From: CAZLWA01 sp964563165
Lineage (GTDB): Bacteria > CLD3 > SB21
Direction: 5' to 3'
DNA: 41,447 nucleotides
NCBI GenBank assembly: GCA_964563165.1
Contig: CAZLWA010000019.1
Coordinates: 1 to 41,447, forward strand
Part shown: in pieces, positions 24,265 through 33,131 of the stretch
Layout of the letters: each line of letters starts with the position of its first letter
How positions within the stretch are numbered: position 1 is the stretch's first letter
Position numbers and translations under genes: made by a program
Notes under the pieces: model-generated
Databases searched by the model: none
What the model saw: the letters and a program-made list of their open reading frames with translations, nothing else
What the model was told of the DNA's origin: nothing

Positions 24265-25239
24265 TTGAAACCATCACCCCGGGGCGTCAGTTCCTTAATT
24301 CGGGAAATTAACCGAACGATTCACCGATATCTTTTAAAAAAAACGCCCGTGACCCTTTACGAGCCCGCGCAGTATCTCCTTCAGAGCGGGGGAAAACGGC
24401 TGCGTGCGGTCATATTGACGTTTGCCGGCGCGCTCTTCGGCAAATCCGCGACGGTGGAAGCGGCGGCGGCGGTTGAAATGCTGCATAATTTTTCGTTGAT
24501 CCACGACGATATTATGGACAACGACGACACGCGGCGCGGCCGTGAAACGGTTCACAAAAAATGGAATTCCAATGTCGCGATTCTCTCCGGCGATCTTCTG
24601 GCCGCGCTCTCGTTCCAGGCCCTGGGCCGATGCCCAAAAAAATACCTCGGTAAGATCACCGACTTGTTTTCCAGGGGATTTGTCGCTTTGTGCGAGGGAC
24701 AGGCGCTGGATAAGGAATTTGAAGCACGCGGCGATATTCGCGAAGCCGATTATCTTCACATGATTTTTCTCAAAACAGCGGCGCTTTTTGGAATGGCGGC
24801 GCAGATGGGCGCCGTTCTGGGCGGCGCACACCGCAGGCAGGAAGAGGCGCTCCGGGCCTTTGGGACCAACTTCGGCATGGCGTTTCAAATTCAAGACGAT
24901 TTACTCGATATTATCGCCGACGAAGCGGTTTTTGGAAAAGATGTGGGCAGCGATTTGGCAGCCGCAAAGAAAACGTATATTTCAATTTTGGCTTCTAAAG
25001 ATCCGGAGGGTAAAAATCTTTTGACGCAGTTCCAAACCGCCCGGGACGCGGCGGCGCAACATTTGGCGCTCGAGGAATTCAAACGCTTTCTCGGCCGGAG
25101 CGGGATTCAAAAGAAAACAGAGAGGAAAATTGACCGTTACATTCGAACGGCGCTCAACCAATTGGATTCTTTCAAAGACTCCCGGGCCAAAGAAAATTTG
25201 ATCGCCCTGGCGCACGCGATGCGGAACAGGCAGAATTAG
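24265..25239 (+). CDS. Polyprenyl (short-chain type) diphosphate synthase
   Basis: This 324-aa trans-isoprenyl diphosphate synthase elongates allylic diphosphates with IPP. The substrate motif GGKRLRAV (42-49), the first Asp-rich motif DDIMD (81-85) followed by TRRG, and the second motif FQIQDDLLD are intact. The residue five before the first Asp is Phe76, a bulky side chain that usually limits the product to about C15-C20. By that rule this is a farnesyl or geranylgeranyl diphosphate synthase, in contrast to the second synthase near 36 kb. The start is TTG 24265, with AGGA 8 nt upstream; no in-frame ATG exists near the conserved N terminus. It is divergent from mraZ. Confidence 0.87.
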   Translation: MKPSPRGVSSLIREINRTIHRYLLKKTPVTLYEPAQYLLQSGGKRLRAVILTFAGALFGKSATVEAAAAVEMLHNFSLIHDDIMDNDDTRRGRETVHKKWNSNVAILSGDLLAALSFQALGRCPKKYLGKITDLFSRGFVALCEGQALDKEFEARGDIREADYLHMIFLKTAALFGMAAQMGAVLGGAHRRQEEALRAFGTNFGMAFQIQDDLLDIIADEAVFGKDVGSDLAAAKKTYISILASKDPEGKNLLTQFQTARDAAAQHLALEEFKRFLGRSGIQKKTERKIDRYIRTALNQLDSFKDSRAKENLIALAHAMRNRQN

Positions 25240-25265
25240 AAACAAATCACGGATTTGAAAATTTC

Positions 25266-25532
25266 ATGCTTGAAAAAGAAGTGACGGTTTTGAACAAGGC
25301 GGGCATTCACGCGCGCCCGTCGGCGCTGCTCGTAAAAACGGCAAGCCAATTTGATGCGGAAGTTTTTTTGTCGTGCGAAGGCACGGAAGTCAATGCCAAA
25401 AGCATCATGAGCGTGATGATGCTTGCCGCTGCCATGGGCAGTATCGTCAGGATCAAGACCGAGGGCGGCGATGAAGACAAAGCGCTGGCGGCGATCGTGG
25501 CGTTGTTTGACAATAAGTTCAATGAAGAATGA
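25266..25532 (+). CDS. ptsH: Phosphocarrier protein HPr
   Basis: This 88-aa HPr takes phosphate from enzyme I on His15 (KAGIHARPS) and passes it on. The second signature, KSIMSVMMLAAAMGS, carries Ser46, the target of HPr kinase in organisms that have it. The length is normal. It lies 26 nt after the prenyl synthase gene and 55 nt before enzyme I. No sugar-specific PTS components are in the window. In many FCB-group and other bacteria such a pair regulates metabolism without transporting sugar, and that is possible here. Confidence 0.95.
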   Translation: MLEKEVTVLNKAGIHARPSALLVKTASQFDAEVFLSCEGTEVNAKSIMSVMMLAAAMGSIVRIKTEGGDEDKALAAIVALFDNKFNEE

Positions 25533-25587
25533 CCGGCTATTTGGAATATTCTAAATCGTCAATCGAAGTACCCATTCACTACGACTC

Positions 25588-27369
25588 ATGCCCGAACCTT
25601 CAAAACAAAAAAAGACGCAGCCCGAAGTGCTGACCATCACGGGATTGGGGGTGTCTTCCGGTATGGCCGTGGGCCCGCCGTTTATTCTGCATTCGGCCGG
25701 ATTGAAAGTGATCGAGCGCGCGCTGAATTCGGATACCGAAGTGCGGGATGAGATCGAACGTTTTCACCGAGCGCTCCAGATCACGCGCGAACAACTTCAT
25801 CATCTCATTCAGGAATCCAAGGCCAAATACGGAAAAGAATACGGCGCCATCCTGGAATCGCACTTTCTGATTCTTGAAGACATCGAAATGATCGACGGCA
25901 CCGTCAAAGGGATCAGGACCGCGCGCATCAATGTGGAAGCCGCATTTTCAAGCGTCATGGATAAATTCAAAAATACATTTTTGAGGTCCAATAACGAATA
26001 TCTGCGCGAACGCGCCGCAGATATCGAAGACGTCAAACGGCGCTTGTTGGAAAACCTTTTGGGCCAGCAAAAAACCTTCGTCGTTGAAAAGCCTTCGATC
26101 ATCGTAGCAGACACCATCAAGCCGTCGGATATCGCAGGTATCGACCGATCGAAAATATTAGGCTTTATTTCCGAGACGGGAAGCGCGTTGTCGCATTTTG
26201 CGATCGTTGCACGATCCCTGAATTTACCTGCGATCGTCGGTATCGCGAATATCACCGGCATGGTCTCGGACACGGATTCTATTCTGGTAGACGGCCTCGG
26301 CGGCAACGTGGTCATTAACCCTGATTCCAGATCCGTTGAACGGTATGCAAGAAAATTCCGCGAACGCCTGAAAGAGGCGAGCGCATTGGAATCCATCGCC
26401 AACCTCCCCTGTGTGACCAAAGACGGGCGTTCCATACAGCTTTCCGCGAATGTGGAATTGCCGGAAGAAGTGGACACCGCGCGGAATCTCGGTGCGGAAG
26501 GGATCGGACTGTACCGAACGGAATATATGCTTTTTTCGGAACGCGAATTACCCGACGAAGAAAAGCAGTATCAGGAATATTTGAGGATTGCGCAAAAAAA
26601 TCATCCGCACAAGCTCACCATGCGCACCTTTGACGTCGGCGGAGATAAGATCCCGCTTGAAATTCTTGCCTCCAAGGGCTACGTACATGAAAGTAACCCG
26701 TTTCTGGGCTGGCGTGCGATCCGCATTGCGCTTGAGTGCCCCGAATTCTTCTTACCGCAAGTACGCGCCATGCTTCGGCTTTCAGCCGATTATCAGATTG
26801 AGATCTTGATTCCCATGATCATTTCCGTAGATGAACTTCGCCGCGCCAAAAAGTTGATCGATCAATGCAAACACGCTTTGCGGAAAGAGAAAATACCGTT
26901 TAATGAAAAAATAAAAATCGGCGTCATGATCGAAACGCCGGCCGCGGCGATCATCGCCGATACGCTGGCTGCGGAAGCCGATTTTTTCAGTATCGGCACC
27001 AATGATCTGACCCAATATACGCTCGCCGTCGATCGGGGAAACCCGAAAGTGGCGCCGCTGTTCACTTCTTTTCATCCCGCCGTGCTGCAGCTGCTGAACA
27101 AAACAATTTCGGCCGCACGCAAACATAAAATTCACGTCGCCATGTGCGGCGAGATGGCGAGCAATCCGTATGCGACTATTTTACTTTTGGGTATGGGGCT
27201 GCAGGAATTCAGCGCGCTGCCTCCCGTCATTCCGAAGATCAAGAAATTGATCCGTGAATCGGACTTTGGAGAAGCGCAGAAATTTGCGAGGGAAATTTTG
27301 GCGATGTCCGAAATCCGGGAGATCGAAAAGTTGACGATCGAAGCCACCAAACATATTCTCGAGAAATAG
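25588..27369 (+). CDS. ptsI: Phosphoenolpyruvate--protein phosphotransferase (enzyme I)
   Basis: This 593-aa enzyme starts the PTS phosphorelay by moving phosphate from phosphoenolpyruvate to HPr. The N-terminal HPr-binding domain leads to the active-site block SALSHFAIVARSLNLPAIVG, with the phosphorylated His203. The C-terminal PEP-binding TIM barrel shows GIGLYRTEYMLF, RTFDVGGDK, NPFLGWRAIRI, FFSIGTNDLTQYTLAVDRGN and the catalytic Cys in AMCGEMASNP. The N terminus is about 14 residues longer than E. coli enzyme I. In the His block the common Thr-Ser-His is Leu-Ser-His, a mild change. The ATG lacks a clear ribosome site. Confidence 0.95.
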   Translation: MPEPSKQKKTQPEVLTITGLGVSSGMAVGPPFILHSAGLKVIERALNSDTEVRDEIERFHRALQITREQLHHLIQESKAKYGKEYGAILESHFLILEDIEMIDGTVKGIRTARINVEAAFSSVMDKFKNTFLRSNNEYLRERAADIEDVKRRLLENLLGQQKTFVVEKPSIIVADTIKPSDIAGIDRSKILGFISETGSALSHFAIVARSLNLPAIVGIANITGMVSDTDSILVDGLGGNVVINPDSRSVERYARKFRERLKEASALESIANLPCVTKDGRSIQLSANVELPEEVDTARNLGAEGIGLYRTEYMLFSERELPDEEKQYQEYLRIAQKNHPHKLTMRTFDVGGDKIPLEILASKGYVHESNPFLGWRAIRIALECPEFFLPQVRAMLRLSADYQIEILIPMIISVDELRRAKKLIDQCKHALRKEKIPFNEKIKIGVMIETPAAAIIADTLAAEADFFSIGTNDLTQYTLAVDRGNPKVAPLFTSFHPAVLQLLNKTISAARKHKIHVAMCGEMASNPYATILLLGMGLQEFSALPPVIPKIKKLIRESDFGEAQKFAREILAMSEIREIEKLTIEATKHILEK

Positions 27370-27451
27370 CACAAGAATCATGGTTTTTGGATTCTCCGAA
27401 TAACACAGACATTCACATTGTATTAACCCTTAAATTATTTTTGTCACTCTT

Positions 27452-28708
27452 ATGAATTACCGCATACCGACCGGCACCAAAGATGTTTTGCCTTCCGAAA
27501 TCCACCAATGGCAATTCATAGAAAATAAGATCCGCGATGTCATGCGAAGATTTAATTATACGGAAATTCGTACGCCGATTTTCGAACATACGGAACTCTT
27601 CAAGCGCAGTATCGGCGAGACCACGGATGTGGTCGGCAAAGAAATGTACACGTTCCTGGATAAAGGCAACGAAAGCCTCACGTTGCGTCCGGAAATGACC
27701 GCCTCCGTAGTGCGATCGTTCATCGAAAATAATTTAGGTGAACAGCAGCCTCTGAATAAATTGTTTTATATCGGATCGATGTTCCGGCAGGAACGGCCGC
27801 AAAAAGGGCGTTTGCGCCAATTTCATCAATTCGGCGTCGAGGCGCTCGGATCCGGATCGCCGGAACAGGATGTCGAAACGATGCTGGTAGTGCTGACGGT
27901 GTATGACGAACTCGGGCTCAAAAACTTACATTTCAAGGTCAACAGCGTCGGCTGCCCGGCGTGCCGCCCGCATTACCGGGAAACATTGACAGCATTCTTG
28001 TCGAAGATCAAAGACCGGCTGTCCGCAGAAAGCCAAAAGCGGCTCGAGACGAATCCCCTGCGTATCCTCGATTCAAAAAATGAGACCGATCTGGAACTCA
28101 CCCGTGAGGCGCCGTTGATGATCGATTATTTATGCGCGGAATGTTCAACGCATTTTGCGGCGGTGCAAGCGTCCCTGAAAAGCCTGGGCGTGAATTTTGA
28201 GCTCGACGGACGCCTCGTGCGCGGATTGGATTACTACACCAAAACGGCGTATGAGATTCAAAGCGATAACCTGGGATCGCAGAATGCGCTCGGCGGCGGC
28301 GGGCGCTACGATCTGCTCGCGGAAAACCTTGGCGGAAAACCGACGCCGGCTGTGGGCTTTGCGGCGGGTATGGAACGGCTTATCCTCGTTATGGAGGCGG
28401 AGAAACTAAATTTTGCAGGTGAGCTTCCGCTAGATATTTATTTTGTTGCGCTCGGTGCTCAGGCGCTTGCCTATGCCGTGCCGTATCTGCACGCGCTGCG
28501 CAAAAATGGTTTGACCTGTGAAATGGATTATTTGAACCGCAGTATGAAAGCGCAAATGCGCGACGCCAACCGCCAGTACGCACGCTTTACAATTATTCTC
28601 GGCGACGAGGAAATCAAGAAAAATGAATGCGTGATCAAAAACATGGCAAACGGCGAACAGAAAAACGTCTTACTGTCTGATCTGACCAACCAATTCAAAT
28701 CTCACTAA
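27452..28708 (+). CDS. hisS: Histidyl-tRNA synthetase
   Basis: This 418-aa class II synthetase charges tRNA-His. It opens with IPTGTKDVLPSE. Motif 1 lies around IRTPIFEHTELF, and motif 2 is FRQERPQKGRLRQFHQFGVEALG. The histidine-specific blocks LVRGLDYYT and LGGGGRYDLL, and motif 3 in PAVGFAAGMERL, are all present. The anticodon-binding domain fills about the last 90 residues. The length is normal. The ribosome site is weak. It ends the plus-strand run at a bidirectional terminator. Confidence 0.96.
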   Translation: MNYRIPTGTKDVLPSEIHQWQFIENKIRDVMRRFNYTEIRTPIFEHTELFKRSIGETTDVVGKEMYTFLDKGNESLTLRPEMTASVVRSFIENNLGEQQPLNKLFYIGSMFRQERPQKGRLRQFHQFGVEALGSGSPEQDVETMLVVLTVYDELGLKNLHFKVNSVGCPACRPHYRETLTAFLSKIKDRLSAESQKRLETNPLRILDSKNETDLELTREAPLMIDYLCAECSTHFAAVQASLKSLGVNFELDGRLVRGLDYYTKTAYEIQSDNLGSQNALGGGGRYDLLAENLGGKPTPAVGFAAGMERLILVMEAEKLNFAGELPLDIYFVALGAQALAYAVPYLHALRKNGLTCEMDYLNRSMKAQMRDANRQYARFTIILGDEEIKKNECVIKNMANGEQKNVLLSDLTNQFKSH

Positions 28709-28719
28709 TCCCTCCAATA

Positions 28720-28749
28720 AAAAAAGGGATGCGGAAACATCCCTTTTTT
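28720..28749. terminator. Bidirectional intrinsic terminator between hisS and the lipoprotein gene
   Basis: The perfect 12-bp stem AAAAAAGGGATG (28720-28731) and CATCCCTTTTTT (28738-28749) has a 6-nt loop. T6 on one side and A6 on the other give a U-tract on both strands. It lies between convergent genes that end at 28708 and 28773. Confidence 0.9.
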
Positions 28750-28772
28750 GAATCTCAATGTCATTGTCAATT

Positions 28773-29852
28773 TTACTTCAATTTACTTAGATCAACCTTA
28801 ACAAGCTGCGCCACACCCCCTGCAAAATTGTCCATTTGAATAACGGTGTTGGCCGGCTTTGGAATAATCTGCTGGCCGAAATTCACTAAAGGAAAAATAG
28901 CAAACGGCTGTAACGGGTCATTGTCCGGGTCCGGTTCCACGGAAACAACGACATCCCAAAAATCTTCCGCCGGCTGATCCGAGGGTTTCAAAGGATTTGA
29001 TGGGATCCTATTCCTTATTCTTATCGGAAAATAAAAGATACTTTTATAAGTCGTGCTGTCCACATTTGACGGTAACAGTTTGATATACCCCTGCAATTGC
29101 TCGTTGTAATTGTTCACGAAAAAATCCTGACCGGGAAATGCAGGAACGCTTCCGCCGCCGGCGTTGGGCCCCCCGCCGTCGTTGTCGGGCAGTGAGGCAG
29201 AATAAAATTTGCCAGTAGAAAGCTGGACGGTCTCACTTTGCGTCGCTACCCATGCTTCATATTGAAATCCTGCCGGAAGCACCGGCAGTTTCAAGCCGGC
29301 GCCTTGAGCCTGCCCGAAAGGCGCGTTCACAAACCACACGCCGCTTGCGCTGTCGTTGTATCCGACGGAAGGAGTCCCCATGACAAATTTGCCGGTGATA
29401 ATGTTGGAATCGGACAAATCCATGTTCAGCGCATCTGATCCGCGTAACTCCATGGTGGCAACCGTTTCAATAAAATCGCCGCTCATGAATATCCGATTCG
29501 GGGTTGCCGGATCGGGATCATTTTCTAATTCGATCGAAATGGCTGCGGAAACTGCAGAATCAATGTCACGATCCGTCGGGAGCGTCAATGTCGAAGGTAC
29601 GTCATTCAGAATGGGATGATCGGTTCCGGTAACGCGGTCAAATTTTAGAATGCTCACCCAATCCTTACCGCCGCTCGGTTTATTGAAACCGAGCCAAATT
29701 TCAAAATAACCCTGGCCGGGTTTGAGCTTGCGCGGAGGCCGGTCGAAAGAAATTCCATTGAACGTTCCGAGACCATCGCCGCCTAAGCCGCAACCGGAAA
29801 AATCAAACACGCCGATAAGGCAGAGAACCGTCATGATTAAGAATTTCTTCAT
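28773..29852 (-). CDS. Unknown secreted lipoprotein
   Basis: This 359-aa protein has a signal peptide ending in a lipobox-like FSGC (Cys21), followed by a Gly-rich linker. The body looks all-beta. Two similar blocks, GQGYFEIWLGF near residue 48 and LPAGFQYEAWVA near residue 197, recall the Gly/Tyr/Glu-Trp motif of anti-sigma-K-like extracellular domains, but this is only a resemblance. A Gly/Pro/Asn-rich loop (GGGPNAGGGSVPAFPG) sits near residue 230. It lies 45 nt downstream of the di-heme cytochrome gene and is probably co-transcribed with it. A role with the cytochrome at the outer membrane or in the periplasm is a guess. Confidence 0.75.
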   Translation of the reverse strand: MKKFLIMTVLCLIGVFDFSGCGLGGDGLGTFNGISFDRPPRKLKPGQGYFEIWLGFNKPSGGKDWVSILKFDRVTGTDHPILNDVPSTLTLPTDRDIDSAVSAAISIELENDPDPATPNRIFMSGDFIETVATMELRGSDALNMDLSDSNIITGKFVMGTPSVGYNDSASGVWFVNAPFGQAQGAGLKLPVLPAGFQYEAWVATQSETVQLSTGKFYSASLPDNDGGGPNAGGGSVPAFPGQDFFVNNYNEQLQGYIKLLPSNVDSTTYKSIFYFPIRIRNRIPSNPLKPSDQPAEDFWDVVVSVEPDPDNDPLQPFAIFPLVNFGQQIIPKPANTVIQMDNFAGGVAQLVKVDLSKLK

Positions 29853-29897
29853 GTTTGAAACTTTCGATAGTGTGAAAATCTGTAGATCTACTTACCG

Positions 29898-31079
29898 TTA
29901 AAGCGATGAAACGAATGCGACGAGTTTTTGCTGATCGGACGCGGACAGGGCTTCATACGCGTCACGAATCGCCTGGGATTCGCCGGCGTGCATCGTTATA
30001 GCTTCGTAAATGCTCGTTGCGCGCCCGTCATGTATGAACTCTTTAAAGAACCGCATCCCGCGCAGCGTCGGCGTTCGCCATTCCTGCGGGTGCGCATCGC
30101 CGTCCAGGATTCCGTCCGTCAGCGCCGTTCCCATATCGTGAATCAGAAAATCGGAATAAAAATAAATTTCCTTGTTGCCCAAAGCCGCAATATCGCTCGT
30201 TCCCGTAACCATCGCAGGAACATGGCATTTATTGCAGCCGATCGCCATGAAAAGATTTCTTCCGGCTTGAAAATCGGCGGATGCCGTATCCAGCATCGGA
30301 GGAAAATCGAGCATGCGGATAAATTTCTCTACCTTGTCCACCGTTGCCTGCGTAACATCAACACCCTTTTTCTTGTCTAAGGCTTTTGGAGCGTTAGGAT
30401 TGATCAATTCGAACGGGCGCATCGGCGAGGTCATACCGAGATCGTTGAGGAACGCGTTATCGGCAAAATCGACGATGCTTGGCCCTTGCGCTTTGACTCC
30501 GAAGCGGCCCAGTTGCGGGTTAATAGGAGAGCCCACAAAACTCTGTATCACGAAATTCGGACGACCCGAAATACCGTCATAATCGTCATCGTTGGGATCG
30601 GCATTGGCAAGAATCGTTTCCGAGGGAATCGCTTGAATATATCCGCGGCCGAACATCGGCGGCGCGACTCGGAATTCTACAAATTGCGCTTCCGGAGGAA
30701 CGGTCTCAGGGATAACGTTGGACATGGCGCTGCGAAATTGTATCGTCGGACCGCCGAATTCCGCCATCGGATCGAAAGACCCGTTGACCGTGCGGCCGAT
30801 GCGCAGAACTTTTCCCGGCCCTCGGCCCCCGCCGTCATGGCATTTTCCGCACGCCGCTTCGGCAAAAAAAGGCCCCAAACCGTCTTCCAGCGTAAACGTT
30901 GTAAAAAATAATTCGCGTCCCTCATCGAAAATTTGTTGTTCACCGGCGGTCAATCCGGGAACCATGACTTCCGAAACTTTCGGGTCGGCAATTTCATTCG
31001 TACGATCATGAACCGTATCGCAGCCGGTGTAGGCGATCAATAAAATAAATGACCAGAAAGCGTATTTGAATGATCTCAT
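29898..31079 (-). CDS. Di-heme c-type cytochrome oxidoreductase, lipoprotein (DHOR family)
   Basis: This 393-aa protein is a predicted lipoprotein (AYTGC, Cys20) with two CxxCH heme sites: CGKCH at 77-81 and CNKCH in the C-terminal half. The end shows EWRTPTLRGMRFFKEFIHDGRA, then EAITMHAGESQAIRDAYEAL, the pattern of the di-heme oxidoreductase family (DHOR, old DUF1111), which is related to MauG and cytochrome c peroxidases. The reaction of most members is unknown. ATG 31079 with AGGA 6 nt upstream is the start; the TTG at 31094 is part of the leader. A good promoter lies just before it. The unknown lipoprotein gene follows. Confidence 0.88.
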   Translation of the reverse strand: MRSFKYAFWSFILLIAYTGCDTVHDRTNEIADPKVSEVMVPGLTAGEQQIFDEGRELFFTTFTLEDGLGPFFAEAACGKCHDGGGRGPGKVLRIGRTVNGSFDPMAEFGGPTIQFRSAMSNVIPETVPPEAQFVEFRVAPPMFGRGYIQAIPSETILANADPNDDDYDGISGRPNFVIQSFVGSPINPQLGRFGVKAQGPSIVDFADNAFLNDLGMTSPMRPFELINPNAPKALDKKKGVDVTQATVDKVEKFIRMLDFPPMLDTASADFQAGRNLFMAIGCNKCHVPAMVTGTSDIAALGNKEIYFYSDFLIHDMGTALTDGILDGDAHPQEWRTPTLRGMRFFKEFIHDGRATSIYEAITMHAGESQAIRDAYEALSASDQQKLVAFVSSL

Positions 31080-31133
31080 AACAAGTCCTCTCAAATAAGT
31101 CTAATGGATTGGATAAAGCCGATAGGCGCCTTT

Positions 31134-31162
31134 ATTTTACATAAAGTCCGTTTTAGAATCAA
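31134..31162 (-). promoter_or_regulatory. Sigma70-like promoter for the cytochrome-lipoprotein pair
   Basis: On the minus strand, TTGATT (31157-31162) and TAAAAT (31134-31139) are exactly 17 nt apart. An imperfect inverted repeat with arms ATAAA and TTTAT (31113-31135) overlaps the probable start point and could be an operator. The ATG follows about 45 nt later. Confidence 0.55.
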
Positions 31163-31196
31163 GTTTTGTTTTCAGAACCGCTTATGAAACCTACAT

Positions 31197-31574
31197 TCAA
31201 AAAGCATTTTCGATATGGTTAATATCTGTGCGATCGGGATACAATCGGATCGCAATCAGGTCGAACCGGCAGTCCGTGCCGGTAATATTGTTTTTCCACA
31301 AATAATGATTGGCGCACTGGCGCATGAACTTTTGCTTTCTGACGTCCAGCCACGTTTCCGGTTCGCCGAAAGGCGATTTCGCACGGCGCGTGAGATCGGC
31401 GGTTTTCACTTCCGCGAAAATAAGAATATCTTTTGTTTTGGCTACAATATCCAGTTCTCCGTTTTTGTAACGGTATTGGCGTTTCACGATCTCATAGCCT
31501 TTTTTCTGCAAGAATTCCACGGCGATATCTTCTCCGTGGTCACCGACCGTCTTGGAATGGCTTCTAGATTCCAT
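31197..31574 (-). CDS. YraN/UPF0102 family nuclease-like protein
   Basis: This 125-aa protein has the restriction-endonuclease-like core of the UPF0102 family: GEDIAVEFLQKKGYEIVKRQYR, then GELDIVAK (39-46) and FAEVKT (53-58). That is the Glu-Asp-Glu-Lys arrangement of a PD-(D/E)xK metal site. The true function is unsettled, although DNA processing is suggested by the fold. ATG 31574 with AGGG 9 nt upstream is preferred; an ATG at 31595 is possible. It is the last gene of the run that starts with the long-chain prenyl synthase. Confidence 0.88.
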   Translation of the reverse strand: MESRSHSKTVGDHGEDIAVEFLQKKGYEIVKRQYRYKNGELDIVAKTKDILIFAEVKTADLTRRAKSPFGEPETWLDVRKQKFMRQCANHYLWKNNITGTDCRFDLIAIRLYPDRTDINHIENAF

Positions 31575-31643
31575 ATTTGCTTGCCCTAGCTGCATTCTAA
31601 GCAATTTTAAACTTTAGTGTCTTTAGTGCCTTCGTGGCGAGAA

Positions 31644-33086
31644 TTACAAATCAGCCAAAGCCATACAAATTTTATCTTCCAATTGTTTAACCGCTTCGTA
31701 ATATTCTTTCGGAAAACCGTTTGTCAGAATTGAAAATGCCAGGACGTCTTTGTTTTTTGTTTCCACGTATCCGCTGAGCGTACTCACATCCCATAAATAG
31801 CCTATTTTTAACCGGCTTGTTTTAACGGGTCCCCCGTTTTTTCTGAAACGTTTTTTTTCCGTGCCGTCCACACCGGCGATACTTAGCGACGATACATATT
31901 CAGGGCCGTTCTGAAAATCATGGTACATATATTCCAGGAGGCGGACCAGCGCGCGCGGCGTCATTTGGTTGCGTCCGTCCAAACCCGATCCGTCCACCAT
32001 GATAATTTCGTTGTCGCGGATGCCGGCTTTTTTCAAAAACGGTTTGATGGCACGAATGCCTTTTTCATCCGTACCCGGCTCGCCGAATTCCTGCGCGCCC
32101 ATGATCATCAGCAATTGCCCCGCCACATAATTATTGCTGTACTTATTCGTACCGGCGACGATATGGGACAATTCGAATGAACCCGGTTCGCTGACAATTT
32201 TAAAATTTTTCGGGGTGATGCCGGTTGAAATTTTTCCCGTGATTTTAATTCCGTATAACTCGAACATATGTTTAATAACCGCGGCAACATACTTGGCCGG
32301 TTCATTGATACGCTTGTAAATGACGATCTCATCTTCCGTAATGGGAATACCGCCGTAAACGGCTATCGTCATGTGTTCGCCGGAATAATCGGCATGAACG
32401 GTAAAATTGGTCACCGACAGACTCTTGGTTGAATCGGTCGTGAGGGTCCCGTTTTTGATCTTGAACCAATCCAGTACGGGTTCCGTAAAAACCACGGCCG
32501 TATCTCCGACGCGCTTGCCCGGTTTGACAAAAATTCCGACCGAATTAAAATTGAATCCCAGTGCGCCGCCGATCGCCGAGTACGCGCGGTCATTGGTCTC
32601 GGCATTCGGCGTATCCTGCAAGTAACTGTCATCGGCTATGATGCCGCCTCGAATTTCCGTAATCCCCGAAGCTTTAAGATGATAAACCGTTCGCTCCAGG
32701 ATCTCAGAAATGAAATACGGGTCGCCGTAGCCTTTAATGTATAAATTGCCGTCGACGATACCCTGCGCTATTTTTCCATCCGTGTAAAATCCCGTTTTAA
32801 ACTGATATTGCGTTCCCCACCGGTCCAGCGCCGCCGCTGTAGTAACCAACTTCAGACAGGATGCGGTACTCAAAAGATCATCGGCGTTGCGCTCGTACAG
32901 AGTTTTCCCCGTACGCATGGATTGAACGCAAAAGCCGGCATGCGCCTGCGTGAAAAGTTTATTCGAAAAAATTTCATCCAGCCGAACTTTGAGGGAATCT
33001 AATTTGGGAGCGGAATAATTGAGCTGCGCTTCGAGGCGGGCAGAAAAGAAGAATCCCAGCGCCATGAAAAGTTTCATGAGAAACAA
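31644..33086 (-). CDS. dacB: D-alanyl-D-alanine carboxypeptidase/endopeptidase (PBP4, class C) with KIG motif
   Basis: This 480-aa class C penicillin-binding protein is exported by an N-terminal signal peptide (KLFMALGFFFSARLEAQ). The active-site tetrad is SCLK (Ser76, Lys79), and the second motif is SNN in KYSNNYVAGQLL. The expected KTG box reads KIG (LKIGYLWDVSTLSGYV); the codon is ATA. The rest of the family pattern is present, including DGSGLDGRNQMTPRAL. It would trim pentapeptides or cut cross-links in the periplasm, but the Thr-to-Ile change may lower activity. The start is probably TTG 33086, with AAGGA 6 nt upstream. ATG 33077 is the alternative and gives the same mature protein. Confidence 0.9.
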   Translation of the reverse strand: MFLMKLFMALGFFFSARLEAQLNYSAPKLDSLKVRLDEIFSNKLFTQAHAGFCVQSMRTGKTLYERNADDLLSTASCLKLVTTAAALDRWGTQYQFKTGFYTDGKIAQGIVDGNLYIKGYGDPYFISEILERTVYHLKASGITEIRGGIIADDSYLQDTPNAETNDRAYSAIGGALGFNFNSVGIFVKPGKRVGDTAVVFTEPVLDWFKIKNGTLTTDSTKSLSVTNFTVHADYSGEHMTIAVYGGIPITEDEIVIYKRINEPAKYVAAVIKHMFELYGIKITGKISTGITPKNFKIVSEPGSFELSHIVAGTNKYSNNYVAGQLLMIMGAQEFGEPGTDEKGIRAIKPFLKKAGIRDNEIIMVDGSGLDGRNQMTPRALVRLLEYMYHDFQNGPEYVSSLSIAGVDGTEKKRFRKNGGPVKTSRLKIGYLWDVSTLSGYVETKNKDVLAFSILTNGFPKEYYEAVKQLEDKICMALADL

Positions 33087-33131
33087 ATGCGTTCCTTCTT
33101 TCAATGAGGAGACTGTGGGAAAGTGAGAAAA

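Noticed and set aside
27374..27395. Hairpin AGAATC...GATTCT between ptsI and hisS as a terminator
   Set aside because: The stem is 6 bp with a 10-nt loop and no T-tract follows.
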